64,000 nucleotides of DNA from Prorocentrum cordatum. Taxonomy: Eukaryota > Sar > Dinophyceae > Prorocentrales > Prorocentraceae. Below are positions 51,901-58,813 of the stretch, piece after piece. Where the stretch lies: positions 110,001 through 174,000 of the forward strand of contig CAUYUJ010019605.1 in NCBI GenBank assembly GCA_963575745.1, read 5' to 3'. The first letter of the stretch is position 1; every line of letters begins with the position of its first letter. Under the pieces are notes generated by a model. It was not told the origin of the DNA. It saw only the letters and a list, made by a program, of their open reading frames with translations, and made no database searches. Made by a program: the position numbers and the translations under genes.

Positions 51901-53100
51901 TTGCGGCGTTCCGATTGCGCCGACTTGATGCTGTCAGTGTTGGAGAATGTGCAGTTGCACTTGGACGCCGCGAAAGGTTTCCTGAAAGTGGGAATTCGAG
52001 CGCCCTTCGACAAGTCAGGAGATCTCGAGATTTGCCGAGAGGCGGCGGAACTCTGGGAAGCAGGGGGGCTGCGAGCAAAAGTGGACACCGCAGTCGCGGA
52101 GGTGAGGGAAGAATGCGAGCAGAAACGTTTGAAATGGTCCTACAATGACGTGCTGCGTCTCATACACGAATACGAGAAACACGACGCCACAGATTCCGTG
52201 TTGGAGAAGCTCGGCGACGAAGCGCTAGGCCAGGAGCCAGGCCACGAGGAGGGCGATGAGGAGGGCGGGGAGGAGGAGGAGGAGGAGGTGCACGAGGAGC
52301 ACGAGGAGGACGAAGAGCAAGAGGAGGCCTCGTGGGCCGAGGCTCTTGCGGAACAGTGCGATGCCGCAGTTGCGGCACCTGGGCCTCAAGGATCCTCGGT
52401 ATCCATGGACTGCGTGGTCGACGCAGAGGCGGCCGAGCAGGTGGCAGTGGCGACGTCCTTGGCAGAAACGCTCCGCGAGGCGGAAGATATGCTGCGCCAA
52501 GTGGGCATGGAGAAACTAGCGCAGGATTGCCGACAGCAACGACACAAACAAAAGAAGCGGTTGAGAGAGCTGGCGCGGGAGGACAACGAGGTCCTACGAG
52601 CGTTGACTGCCCAGCGAGACCACGAAGCCGCAGTGGTGGCGAAAAAGCGGCGCCTGGCTCTGGAAGCGAACGACAGGACGAAGGCGTTGCACGATCTCAA
52701 GAAGCAGATTCGAGAGGCCGAGGCCGCCTTGAGGGCAAAGAAGGAGGCCGCAGTTGCGGTGGAAACGGCTTTGGCTAACAAACACGCCCTAGCGCAGTGG
52801 AATCCCGAGGAGTTCAAGATCAAGAAAAACAGGATGGCAGCTCTGGATCGCCTGGCTCGCGGAAAAGGCGTCCTCTCAGACGAGCAGAGGGGGGAGTGGG
52901 CATGGTTCAAGACGCATTGGGACGAGGAGATGTGCAAGCAGCACAAGGAGCAATGGCCGCTCACGTTTGCTGGGTGGCTGCAAAAAGTCGCGAACGACGC
53001 GGCGTCTGGGAACCGTTCGGCGCTGTCGCAGTTCGTGCATTCGGAAACAGTGAGAACCCTGGGAGGGCAAATGGCGCTGGTAATCCCAGCCCTAGCGTGA
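48985..53100 (+). CDS. gene F: DDE_1/pogo-like transposase with OTU-like motif and coiled-coil tail
   Basis: 1371 aa from ATG 48985. Residues 95-210 are Pro/Ala-rich linker. About 270-465 is a domain with CDGNC (403-407), matching the DGNC core of OTU-type cysteine proteases, though no partner His motif is certain. About 640-760 is helical and Trp/Arg-rich (ALYEWWSHMRYSVDWKAVA, RWWVKWRRSYGLSMKKPN), resembling CENP-B/pogo DNA-binding segments. The DDE_1 catalytic pattern follows: NWDQSP (D778), LMADDHSPH (D905), QPVDTDLNQHVKRRY (D941), with 36-residue D2-D3 spacing. About 1080-1120 is a Glu-rich run, and about 1165-1275 a charged coiled coil (RQQRHKQKKRLRELARED). Likely cuts and rejoins DNA at the element's TIRs in the nucleus. 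No frameshift or stop, so possibly active. Confidence 0.8.
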   Translation: MDVPVGRTWYGEEDGTHFEVEWLHYDSGCAPRKTKYGTTGLANILSRSSGVPCPKKIKVHACADFPCLAKWPASQYGLAEPPRFHLRPSAWRPGATPPPAVAAPGGTAVAAPSAPAHIAPATPAELAAPAQEGHAAPAPEAPAEPKPPAAPVPEAPAAAVPPAPPAQVHATPDPPAAQETAIAVEAPEGVEADKDTPLPARLPPARPLPENWSKTQVAFFPCPDPKAAARVAAPVGDALRPRVAAPPLAPEKGVPVEDAPKIQAAVAATVPDRVMALLRQILSENSYIGYSAFMLFALRFGRQPYVWEGENRKDLLDFYMPWAKEKCTEPCAVDGVACVLAAAEDLFGEWTTVELRPVTPENPLHEVRHWVAAVAVGGVCSEGADALNRFYGPLGQWVLGTVCDGNCGIDLMAMMLQKPQNAETRKWLREELYDFGVRRWDEPWLHDMLVVTQELTLEEVRAYRSCGASGPAGPMVLHDSEGEGEPAEAPREASAPRPALMAALEWQTGVQDMGILLAMAEAMPEALQEEQIRAHALASARPKPEVAEQKRRLCPHMLRDRELVCKDLEAHARSCGWMGEGVLPRNSIASFCERFTWPKGMGVVQQRQAVSKWFQNWRTQGGHGTAGVHGRRRARGNQGRPNKAPWLEAALYEWWSHMRYSVDWKAVAKRTAVAEERPKMLARFSQSLLVTKAKQLVADYCVETMKRGGKPMVPQLRPRWWVKWRRSYGLSMKKPNRKYKVPKWLLQSRFETMILNVARVRAAAEELLGYDPHILNWDQSPFHHNESSSASKPTLAVKGGIVPLVEAHDDSRARWTANLTVSSDAEDIRSCGPPPAELMFKGGSVIAEGLAAHARSRGYPSWVSTATSEKGSYRADDVVSFLQRHLRAWPDDPQLRGKWRILMADDHSPHKADAVRRLAWQRGYVLIIHGGGTTAVAQPVDTDLNQHVKRRYIALETKALVQQMALGKHVPQLRRSDCADLMLSVLENVQLHLDAAKGFLKVGIRAPFDKSGDLEICREAAELWEAGGLRAKVDTAVAEVREECEQKRLKWSYNDVLRLIHEYEKHDATDSVLEKLGDEALGQEPGHEEGDEEGGEEEEEEVHEEHEEDEEQEEASWAEALAEQCDAAVAAPGPQGSSVSMDCVVDAEAAEQVAVATSLAETLREAEDMLRQVGMEKLAQDCRQQRHKQKKRLRELAREDNEVLRALTAQRDHEAAVVAKKRRLALEANDRTKALHDLKKQIREAEAALRAKKEAAVAVETALANKHALAQWNPEEFKIKKNRMAALDRLARGKGVLSDEQRGEWAWFKTHWDEEMCKQHKEQWPLTFAGWLQKVANDAASGNRSALSQFVHSETVRTLGGQMALVIPALA

Positions 53101-53427
53101 TGCAGGCCGCAGTTGCGGACCCACAGGAAGTCCAGAGGGAAGTTGTTTTTCCAAGCGGCTCCCGCGCGGGCAGGAGATGAGGCAAAACCGCAGTTGCGGT
53201 CTTCCTGCTGCTGTGAAAATAATCCTTTCACAGTCCCTTGCAATCGTCGCCCTCCTTCTGCTTCTCCGCCAGTCCATTTGTTGTTCTTTCGGTTCCTTTG
53301 AGTCCTCGCCCTCCTTCTGCCACTCCTCGAATCCTCTTTGTCTCCTCCCTCCATCCGACCCCATGCCCATTCACGATCCATTTCCGTAGCCACCGTGGCT
53401 CGAGGTGGCGCACGCGAAGACGCAAGC
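53101..53427 (+). promoter_or_regulatory. spacer F-G
   Basis: No gene. Palindromes at 53107 and 53188. The pyrimidine-rich phrase CTCCnCCCTCCTTCTGC recurs at about 53250 and 53307. The spliced-leader-like segment at 53384-53404 lies just before the chosen start of gene G. Confidence 0.6.
53384..53404 (+). other. possible relict spliced-leader sequence
   Basis: CCGTAGCCA-CCG-TGGCTCGAG compared with the dinoflagellate spliced leader (CCGTAGCCA-TTT-TGGCTCAAG): 17 of 21 positions agree. Relict leaders just upstream of start codons are known from dinoflagellate genes derived from reinserted mRNAs. Here it sits 24 bp before ATG 53428. Chance similarity is not excluded. Confidence 0.4.
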
Positions 53428-55413
53428 ATGTGGCCGCCCGCGCGCCCGAGCGCATCCTCAGGGAGTATGGACCGTGGACTTCGATTCGCCAGAACGGTGT
53501 TCATCCACAACGCTGAGGAGGAGGAGGGAGGCAAAGACGAGGAAGCCGCAGTTGCGGATGATGACGACGACCAGCGGACGCAAGATGGCGACAGCACCGT
53601 CGCGTCCTCGGCTGCCTCCGCTGACGAGGCTGAGTCCCGGGGAGGTGCGGGAGCCGCAGTTGCGGCAGCACATGACTCCTACATGCCGAGAGTGTTGTCG
53701 TCGCGGAGAACCTGGAAACGGGTGCCCATCATCGAGACAAGCAATCTGTCGGAAAAACAAAGAGCTCTTGTCGACGCATGGGAGGAGAAAACGGAGTTCG
53801 AAGCGGGACGGGTCGGCTTCTACGTGGCCAACTTCGGAGGGACTGCAGCTAGACCCACGCAACGCGCGGACGAGTGGGCGCAGCTCCGCGCGAACCCTGC
53901 CCAGATCATCGCCCTCTGCGAGTGCGACGACGAGACCTGCGCGGTACTCAGTGGGGAGCACGACGCGAGGGACAGTGCAGCCGCAGTTGCGGACGATAGG
54001 TTTCGGAGTCGGACTCAATGCACCTACCTGTGCGTTAAGGGCGGCGAGCCATCAGGGACCCTCCTTGTTGGCATGAGGGACCGCAGTGGCGGCCACATTG
54101 AACACGTAGACTTTGCGAGACTCTTCCACAAGCAGGAGAAGTCCAAAACGAAGAAGAAGAAGAAACAGTCCGCAGTTGCGGAGGCTCCTGCGCCAAAGCT
54201 GCACAACAAGTACTCCAGGGCGATGGTGGTGCGCGTCCACCTGGACCAGGCCGTGCCCCATTTGGGGGGCTCCTTCAACGTCATGGCGGTGCACGTCCAC
54301 CACAGCTTGGCCAACCAAGACTGGGGCGTCACGAAGCTCCATGAGTTCTACAACTGGTTCGTCGCCTACGTCAGGGAATGGGACGTGAAGGTCTGCATGG
54401 GGGACTTCAACATGTGCATGTTCCAGCTTGTGTCCTGGTGCCGCAATTGCGGCCTGACTGTGGACGTCGCCGCGTGGACCCCCTGGAAGACAGCAGGCGG
54501 CCAGCCCAGGGCAGACAGCATGGCGATTTTGTTCATAAACTGTCCTGGGCAGTACAAGCTTCACCATGGCCTGAGTGTTCTGCACGACCGTGAGGGCGGA
54601 TTCTTGACGACCCAGCATGATCCGTCTTTCCCTGTCTTCGACTACACGAATGGCCCTGGGAAGATGCTTCAGACTTACGTGCCCAAGGCTGAGCCCGTTG
54701 AAAACAAGATGCGCGCCTTCCTGACGCCATCTGGCGAATCCTTGACCGCAGATGCGGAGTTCGAGCAAAGGATGGCGCGCAGGGAACGCGACGATTGGGT
54801 GCGCTATCCCTTCAGAGTGAAGCAGGGCAACCTCGACGACAAGATATGGCATGGCGCCTTCGGCAGGGCGAGGCACGGAGCGCACTTCCCTCTGGTGGCT
54901 TTCACGCACAATACGTGCCGCAGGTCACCTGAAAGACTCGCCGCGAGGTTGGAACGCAGGAAGGGCGGCAGGAAGGGCGGCAAGAAGGGCGGCAAGAAGG
55001 GCAGCTACGCGGACACCGCAGTTGCGGGGAAGGGCGTCCGACCCCAGATGGGAACCGCAGTTGCGGGGAGAGACGCTGGGGCTGAGCGAGCTGGGAACAC
55101 GCCACCGCCGCAAGCTGCCAACGGCGACGATGCGACCCCTTCTTGTGCCGCAGTGGCGGCTGGGTCCTGGGACGCCAGCGGCAGCGGCGCATGGGAGGCG
55201 CGCAGTCCCGCCACGAGATGGCAGGGCTGGTCCTGGTGGGACTGGAGCTCGAGCGAATGGGGCGCTGATGGCGCGCAGTGGTGGCCCTCTGATCATGCCG
55301 CAGTTGCGGACAATGCCCCTGAGGGCTCGCCTCCTCAGCGTGAAGTCGAGTGGGGCTCGAGCGGGCGACCTGCCGAGCGCCCTCCGTGGAGCTTCGAGGC
55401 GCAGCGTTGGTGA
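53428..55413 (+). CDS. gene G: endonuclease/exonuclease/phosphatase (EEP)-like protein
   Basis: 661 aa from ATG 53428, the first ATG of the frame. The N-terminal 75 residues are acidic and disordered with AAVAD palindromes. From about 120 to 450 the pattern recalls the EEP nuclease fold (PF03372). FYVANFGGTAARPTQ is followed by AQIIALCECDD, with E165 as the metal-binding Glu; then FNVMAVHVHHSLANQ; then KVCMGDFNM, with D326 and N328 as the GDFN motif. A terminal SDH (about 621-623) exists but lies in low-complexity sequence, so its role is doubtful; TQHDPSFPVFDY is an alternative. About 505-520 is a GRKGGKKGGKKG basic run, and the C-terminus is Trp/Ser/Gly-rich. Probably a nuclease acting with the transposase or on RNA. 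It could be catalytically weak if the final His is missing. Confidence 0.65.
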   Translation: MWPPARPSASSGSMDRGLRFARTVFIHNAEEEEGGKDEEAAVADDDDDQRTQDGDSTVASSAASADEAESRGGAGAAVAAAHDSYMPRVLSSRRTWKRVPIIETSNLSEKQRALVDAWEEKTEFEAGRVGFYVANFGGTAARPTQRADEWAQLRANPAQIIALCECDDETCAVLSGEHDARDSAAAVADDRFRSRTQCTYLCVKGGEPSGTLLVGMRDRSGGHIEHVDFARLFHKQEKSKTKKKKKQSAVAEAPAPKLHNKYSRAMVVRVHLDQAVPHLGGSFNVMAVHVHHSLANQDWGVTKLHEFYNWFVAYVREWDVKVCMGDFNMCMFQLVSWCRNCGLTVDVAAWTPWKTAGGQPRADSMAILFINCPGQYKLHHGLSVLHDREGGFLTTQHDPSFPVFDYTNGPGKMLQTYVPKAEPVENKMRAFLTPSGESLTADAEFEQRMARRERDDWVRYPFRVKQGNLDDKIWHGAFGRARHGAHFPLVAFTHNTCRRSPERLAARLERRKGGRKGGKKGGKKGSYADTAVAGKGVRPQMGTAVAGRDAGAERAGNTPPPQAANGDDATPSCAAVAAGSWDASGSGAWEARSPATRWQGWSWWDWSSSEWGADGAQWWPSDHAAVADNAPEGSPPQREVEWGSSGRPAERPPWSFEAQRW

Positions 55414-55529
55414 TGGCCGCAGTTGCGGGCAAGTGGAGCATGATGTTGATTGCCGCAGTTGCGGACAGTGTACGCTGGAAAAATCATCATCATCATCAAT
55501 CATAATCATCATCATATCATCATATCATA
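55414..55529 (+). other. right interior end: two palindromes and a CATCAT tract
   Basis: Palindromes at 55417 and 55453 directly after the gene G stop, then TCATCATCATCATCAATCAT and a CATAT-rich stretch to the right hairpins. Confidence 0.6.
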
Positions 55530-55592
55530 CGTTCAAAGCAGTGCCGGGGCACTGCTTTGAACGCGTTCAAAGCAGTGCCGGGGCACTGCTTT
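55530..55592. repeat. right subterminal hairpins
   Basis: Intact hairpin 55530-55563 (CGTTCAAAGCAGTGCC, GG loop, GGCACTGCTTTGAACG), followed by a second at 55565 that lacks the end of its right arm (GGCACTGCTTTCGAT). The loops are GG here and CC at the left end, so the two ends are mirror images, as the TIRs are. Confidence 0.9.
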
Positions 55593-55603
55593 CGATCGTC
55601 GCC

Positions 55604-55632
55604 TCGTCGCCGTTATAAGGGCTATCGGATTA
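55604..55632 (-). repeat. right terminal inverted repeat of the 16-kb element
   Basis: 29 bp, exact reverse complement of 39173-39201, ending GGATTA. Confidence 0.95.
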
Positions 55633-55803
55633 AGTCGGGCATGCCCCTCTACAGGAGGAACATCAACAAATAATTAAACATAACCTGGGGATGGTTTTAT
55701 AATATCTACATATGTAAATGTTATAAAATGTTTTTAATTTTCTTCCAACCTTTTTTTCATTTTCTTGTTTCCAAGCTCCGCCTGTAGGAGGACATGCCCG
55801 ACC
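55633..55803. mobile_element. MITE family 1, copy 4, abutting the 16-kb element
   Basis: 171 bp. Left AGTCGGGCATGCCCCTCTAC, right CCTGTAGGAGGACATGCCCG then ACC. It starts at the base after the right TIR. The interior (AACATAACCTGGGGATGG, AT-rich) is related to copy 3. Confidence 0.8.
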
Positions 55804-55834
55804 CGAGCGCATCGGTGACATACTCTCTGCGGAG

Positions 55835-56100
55835 CGGTCCCTTCGCAGTCGGCGGGCGCGCTGGGCCTCTGGGCCTGCGCGCCTCCCCGCCCATGCGCGC
55901 CTCGACGCGCTGGGGCTTCCGCTTCGGAGGGTACGCGGCCGGCTCCCCGCGGCGCTGGAGGGTTTCCCCGAAGGGCTTGGGCGACCCGTCCTCCTCCTTC
56001 TCCTCCTCCTCCTCCTCCTCCTCATTCCTCCATCTCCTCCTCCACCTCCTCCTCCTCCTCCTCCTCCTCCTCGGGTCGCCTATGGCCCCGGGGGGAAACC
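55835..56100 (+). repeat. dispersed repeat leading into an inverted-repeat-bounded CTC tract
   Basis: 55835-55990 matches 63630-63755 (CGCGCTGGGCCTCTGGG, CTTCCGCTTCGGAGGG, GGCCGGCTCCCCGCGGCGC). The CTC tract (55991-56070) is enclosed by GGTTTCCCCGAAGGGCTTGG / CCTATGGCCCCGGGGGGAAA, as at 32241-32687. Confidence 0.75.
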
Positions 56101-56183
56101 GTGCACTCTGCGTGATTTCCGTCTCGTGTTGTTGCGCGCCGGTCGTTGGAGGTGGGCATCTCTGGATCCCTAGATCCCAATCT

Positions 56184-56386
56184 TAGGGGAACGGAGAATG
56201 ACACAAACACAACAACTCAGAGGTCCGCGCGGATTTCTCGGATCGGCGCTGTGGACCCCCCTCCCTGGCGCGCGGACCGCGCCAGGGGCGGCGCCGGTGG
56301 CGCTGCCAGGGGGGCCCCAGCGCGGATCCGAGAAATCCGCGCGGACCTCCGAGTTCTTATGTTTATGTCATTCTTCGTTCCCGTAA
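56184..56386. mobile_element. MITE family 2 with about 70-bp TIRs and 11-bp direct repeats
   Basis: 203 bp. Both arms contain GAGGTCCGCGCGGATTTCTC (right arm inverted) and GGGAACGnAGAATGACA. GATCCCAATCT flanks the element directly on both sides (56173-56183 and 56387-56397), consistent with a target-site duplication. Related fragments are at 37238, 58318 and 62205. Confidence 0.8.
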
Positions 56387-56399
56387 GATCCCAATCTGC

Positions 56400-56954
56400 T
56401 TCAGGTGCCCTCCTACCTCCATCGTCGAGTGCTTTCGTCTTTTCTTTCCTCTTCAGGGGGCGGGCGGGAGCCCAATCCAGTTGCTTCCAACGCCTTCCTG
56501 CTTCGTGTCTGCATCCACTTCTTCTGGCCGACGGGTAATTGTGACGAGACTTTTGTCGTCAAATGCCCAGTGGCCCAGTCAGCCCAGCCACCACTGTGCA
56601 TCCGTTTTGCTTGTCATCACGTCATGGCTCCCAGCAGCGTCGTGAGCGCATGGAGCATATCCAGTCACCAGTTCTGATGAGTGGTTGTTTTCAGATTCAG
56701 CGACCTCGTAAGTCGAGATCGAGTGCTCCGTTTTCAGGCCGTCCTTCGGTTCGCACGCCGTCGCGGCCTTCCCAGAGACCCGATGGATGTTTTTTCAACC
56801 CTGCGGTCCGCACCAAGCCTCGGAAAAGGTTCCCCTGAGGCCGACATCAAGCCGCGCATGGGATGCATAACGAAACAATTCGCCGGAGGCCCGGGCGCCT
56901 GTGTGACGTTTATGCTGGGGGCAGAGCTAAGGGGGGGGGAAAGGCTCAGTCATA
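56400..56954. other. no gene recognised
   Basis: Short open frames only, with no motifs. Confidence 0.45.
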
Positions 56955-57385
56955 GATCCCCGATCGATCCCGGTCCGATTCTGTTCTGGTCTTGGCTTCG
57001 TCTTACCTCCCGCTAGTCCCACCAATCCAAGCCTCGCGGAGCCTACCCCTCTGCGAGCACTTCAGGGGCAACGTTCAGGGGGGGAAAGGCTCTCAGGGGA
57101 GAGTGCATCGACCCCCGATCGCGCATTCATCGCCGATGGGTGCCTGATAGCCCGCCCCGCCCAGGAGCGTGCGGTTTCGCTATCGAGAGCGTATCGCCGA
57201 GGGCAACGTTCAGGGGGGGAAAGGCTCTCAGGGGAGGCTGCCTCGACCCCCGATCGCCCCTTCGTTGCCGGTGGGGGCCCGACAGCCCACCCCGCCGCCC
57301 AGGGCCGTGCCGGATCTGCCATCGGGGGCCCTTCGCCGATCCATCGGCGATGTATCGCCGATTCCAGGTCGATGCTCTCCCCCCC
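56955..57385 (+). repeat. dispersed CCCGATCGATCCCGGTCCGA repeat with internal tandem duplication
   Basis: 56955-57190 matches 62758-63010 (CCCGATCGATCCCGGTCCGA, CCACCAATCCAAGC, CTTCAGGGGCAACG, GAGCGTGCGGTTTCG). A segment starting GGCAACGTTCAGGGGGGAAA is repeated in tandem at 57067 and 57199. Confidence 0.75.
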
Positions 57386-57619
57386 CCCTTGAGCTGGTCC
57401 CCTGGTCGTTTTCGGGTCGTCGCTCGGGCCTCCAGCGGCCGCTCGAGACGAGCCGGGCCTCCCCGAGCGCTCTCGGCGAGGCGCAGCCGCTGGAAGGCGT
57501 CCCGAGGCCGAACAGCCGCCGGGAACGAGCACGCCCGACAAACTGAAGCCTCGAAGCTCTCCCCGTCGCTCCTGGGCCAGGGTCCACTTCGATCCGATGG
57601 ATCTGACTCGATGTCGGTT

Positions 57620-57795
57620 CTGGCCGATCCGATCCGATCCGATCCGATTCGATTCGATTCCGATAACTATTGTGGCGGTCTGATGTGGCTCGGTGCTTGC
57701 ATGGCGCTGCCGGGCATCCTGGCGCGGCCGATCCGATTCGATTCCGACTCCGTGCCGATCCGATTCCGTTCCGATCCGATCCGATTTCCCGAATG
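57620..57795 (+). repeat. CCGATCCGATTCGATT pentanucleotide-type repeats
   Basis: GATCC/GATTC units at 57620-57662 and again at 57728-57790. Confidence 0.75.
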
Positions 57796-57799
57796 GATG

Positions 57800-58550
57800 G
57801 CGACTGATCTTGCCATGTGCTGGTCCCCCCCCCCCACGACAACGCCCGAAGACCTCAAACCTCAACGTGACGTTCCCCCCTACCTTCCCCCCCGCCCCCG
57901 AGCTGGTCCCCCCCCCTATCGTTCCCCCCTCGAAACCTGGAGCGAGCAGAGTGCGCCGTGCACCGCGCAGGCCTTCGCGCAGGAGGAGTCCATGGCGGAA
58001 GAGGGCTTCGTGGAGGCACGCCCTGACACGCGGCCTGTCGAGCGAACGCCCGCCGCCGCGCTTCCGCGGCCCGCGCGCGGCCGGCGAGGCCACCGACCGA
58101 GGCGTCCGGCGCCTCGGACAAAACCGGGGCGGAGGCTTCTCCTTGGCATCGCTCGGACGTGTGCATTTTTTCACGGCGAGAGCCATCGAGGACCATCCTG
58201 GACCATCGAGCCAAAAAACACACACACGAAACCGAAAAATGCATGGGAAATGGACGTCCGAGCAACGGCAAGTCTCTCTCGAAGAAGAAAACACCACATC
58301 AACATAAACTTTTGGCGCACCGCGCGGATTTCTTGGATCCGCGCCTGGGAGCCCCCCGGCGGTGCCTCAGGCGCCGCCCCTGGCGCGCTCCTGAGATCCT
58401 CTGGGCGGTTCTTTTGTAGGTAGGGGCCTTCTATCCTACTTAGGTGGCTCCGCTACCCACTTAGCCTCCAAGTTAGCATGCTGATAAAACGCCATCCATA
58501 CACATACTTGGGAATCGTATACAAAGTACAGGATTCTTACGTATATGCAT
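57800..58550. other. no gene recognised; partial MITE family 2 at 58318-58410
   Basis: CGCGCGGATTTCTTGGATCC and GCGCCTGGGAGCCCC resemble one arm and the loop of the element at 56184-56386. The rest is uncharacterised. Confidence 0.5.
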
Positions 58551-58554
58551 AAAT

Positions 58555-58675
58555 GTGGGAAGGGGAAGGGAGGAGGAGGAGGAGGAAGGAGGACGGAGGA
58601 GGGAGGAAGGAGGAGGGAGGAAGGAGGAGGGAGGAGGAGGAGGGAGGAAGGAGGAAGAGGCGGAGGAGAAGGATG
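58555..58675 (+). repeat. GGAGGAAGGAGGA microsatellite
   Basis: Imperfect GGAGGA/GGAAGGA repeats of 6-13 bp. Confidence 0.85.
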
Positions 58676-58813
58676 AGGACGCTCCCCAAACCATTCCAAC
58701 TCGACAACGGCATCATATTCTCGTTTTTCTCACCAAACGTCGATGCATCACTGCGAATAAGTTGGCACTCTGAACTGGCATGTGGATGCAAGGCTCAAGC
58801 AGGTCTACAGATC

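Larger units (their letters stand above)
40124..55464 (+). repeat. interspersed 12-bp palindrome family CCGCAGTNGCGG, about 70 copies
   Basis: Hand count: 47 with AGTT centre, 12 AGTG, 6 AGTC, 3 AGTA and 2 AATT, all in this orientation on the + strand. Starts: 40124 40188 40218 40296 40706 40881 41250 41280 41343 41386 41486 41681 42015 42040 42282 42497 42533 42966 43243 43532 43723 43765 43861 43889 44425 44482 44503 44861 45037 45247 45952 46198 46889 46926 47026 47576 47879 48275 48628 48656 49122 49280 49304 49523 49775 50099 50373 50996 51124 51468 51546 51661 51895 52088 52364 52748 53107 53188 53546 53654 53981 54081 54170 54441 55016 55055 55148 55298 55417 55453. Decayed relatives: CCGCAGTTGCGC (51785), GCGCAGTTGCGC (40518, 42173, 46586), CCGCTGTTGCGG (about 46965). 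Twelve bases keep the frame. In genes it reads AVA, RSCG or PQLR. Confidence 0.95.
39173..55632 (+). mobile_element. 16.46-kb TIR DNA transposon with DDE_1-type transposase and six + strand genes
   Basis: Bounded by 29-bp perfect terminal inverted repeats (39173-39201 and 55604-55632), each with TA outermost, as expected if TA is the duplicated target. Inside are a pogo/DDE_1-like transposase gene (48985-53100) and five other transcription units, all rightward and unbroken except one frameshift. Near-palindromic hairpins sit next to both ends and in the middle, and about 70 copies of CCGCAGTNGCGG fill it from 40124 to 55464. No DNA polymerase B, capsid or packaging motifs were seen, so it is not a Polinton/virus. 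The transposase type, TA flank and TIRs agree with Tc1/mariner/pogo-class transposition, but size and cargo are far beyond the usual 1-3 kb. Confidence 0.85.

Noticed and set aside
39173-55632. Polinton/Maverick, giant-virus insert or bacterial operon
   Set aside because: No protein-primed PolB, integrase, capsid or packaging ATPase, and no Shine-Dalgarno sites. TIRs and TA flank plus DDE_1 point to a transposon.
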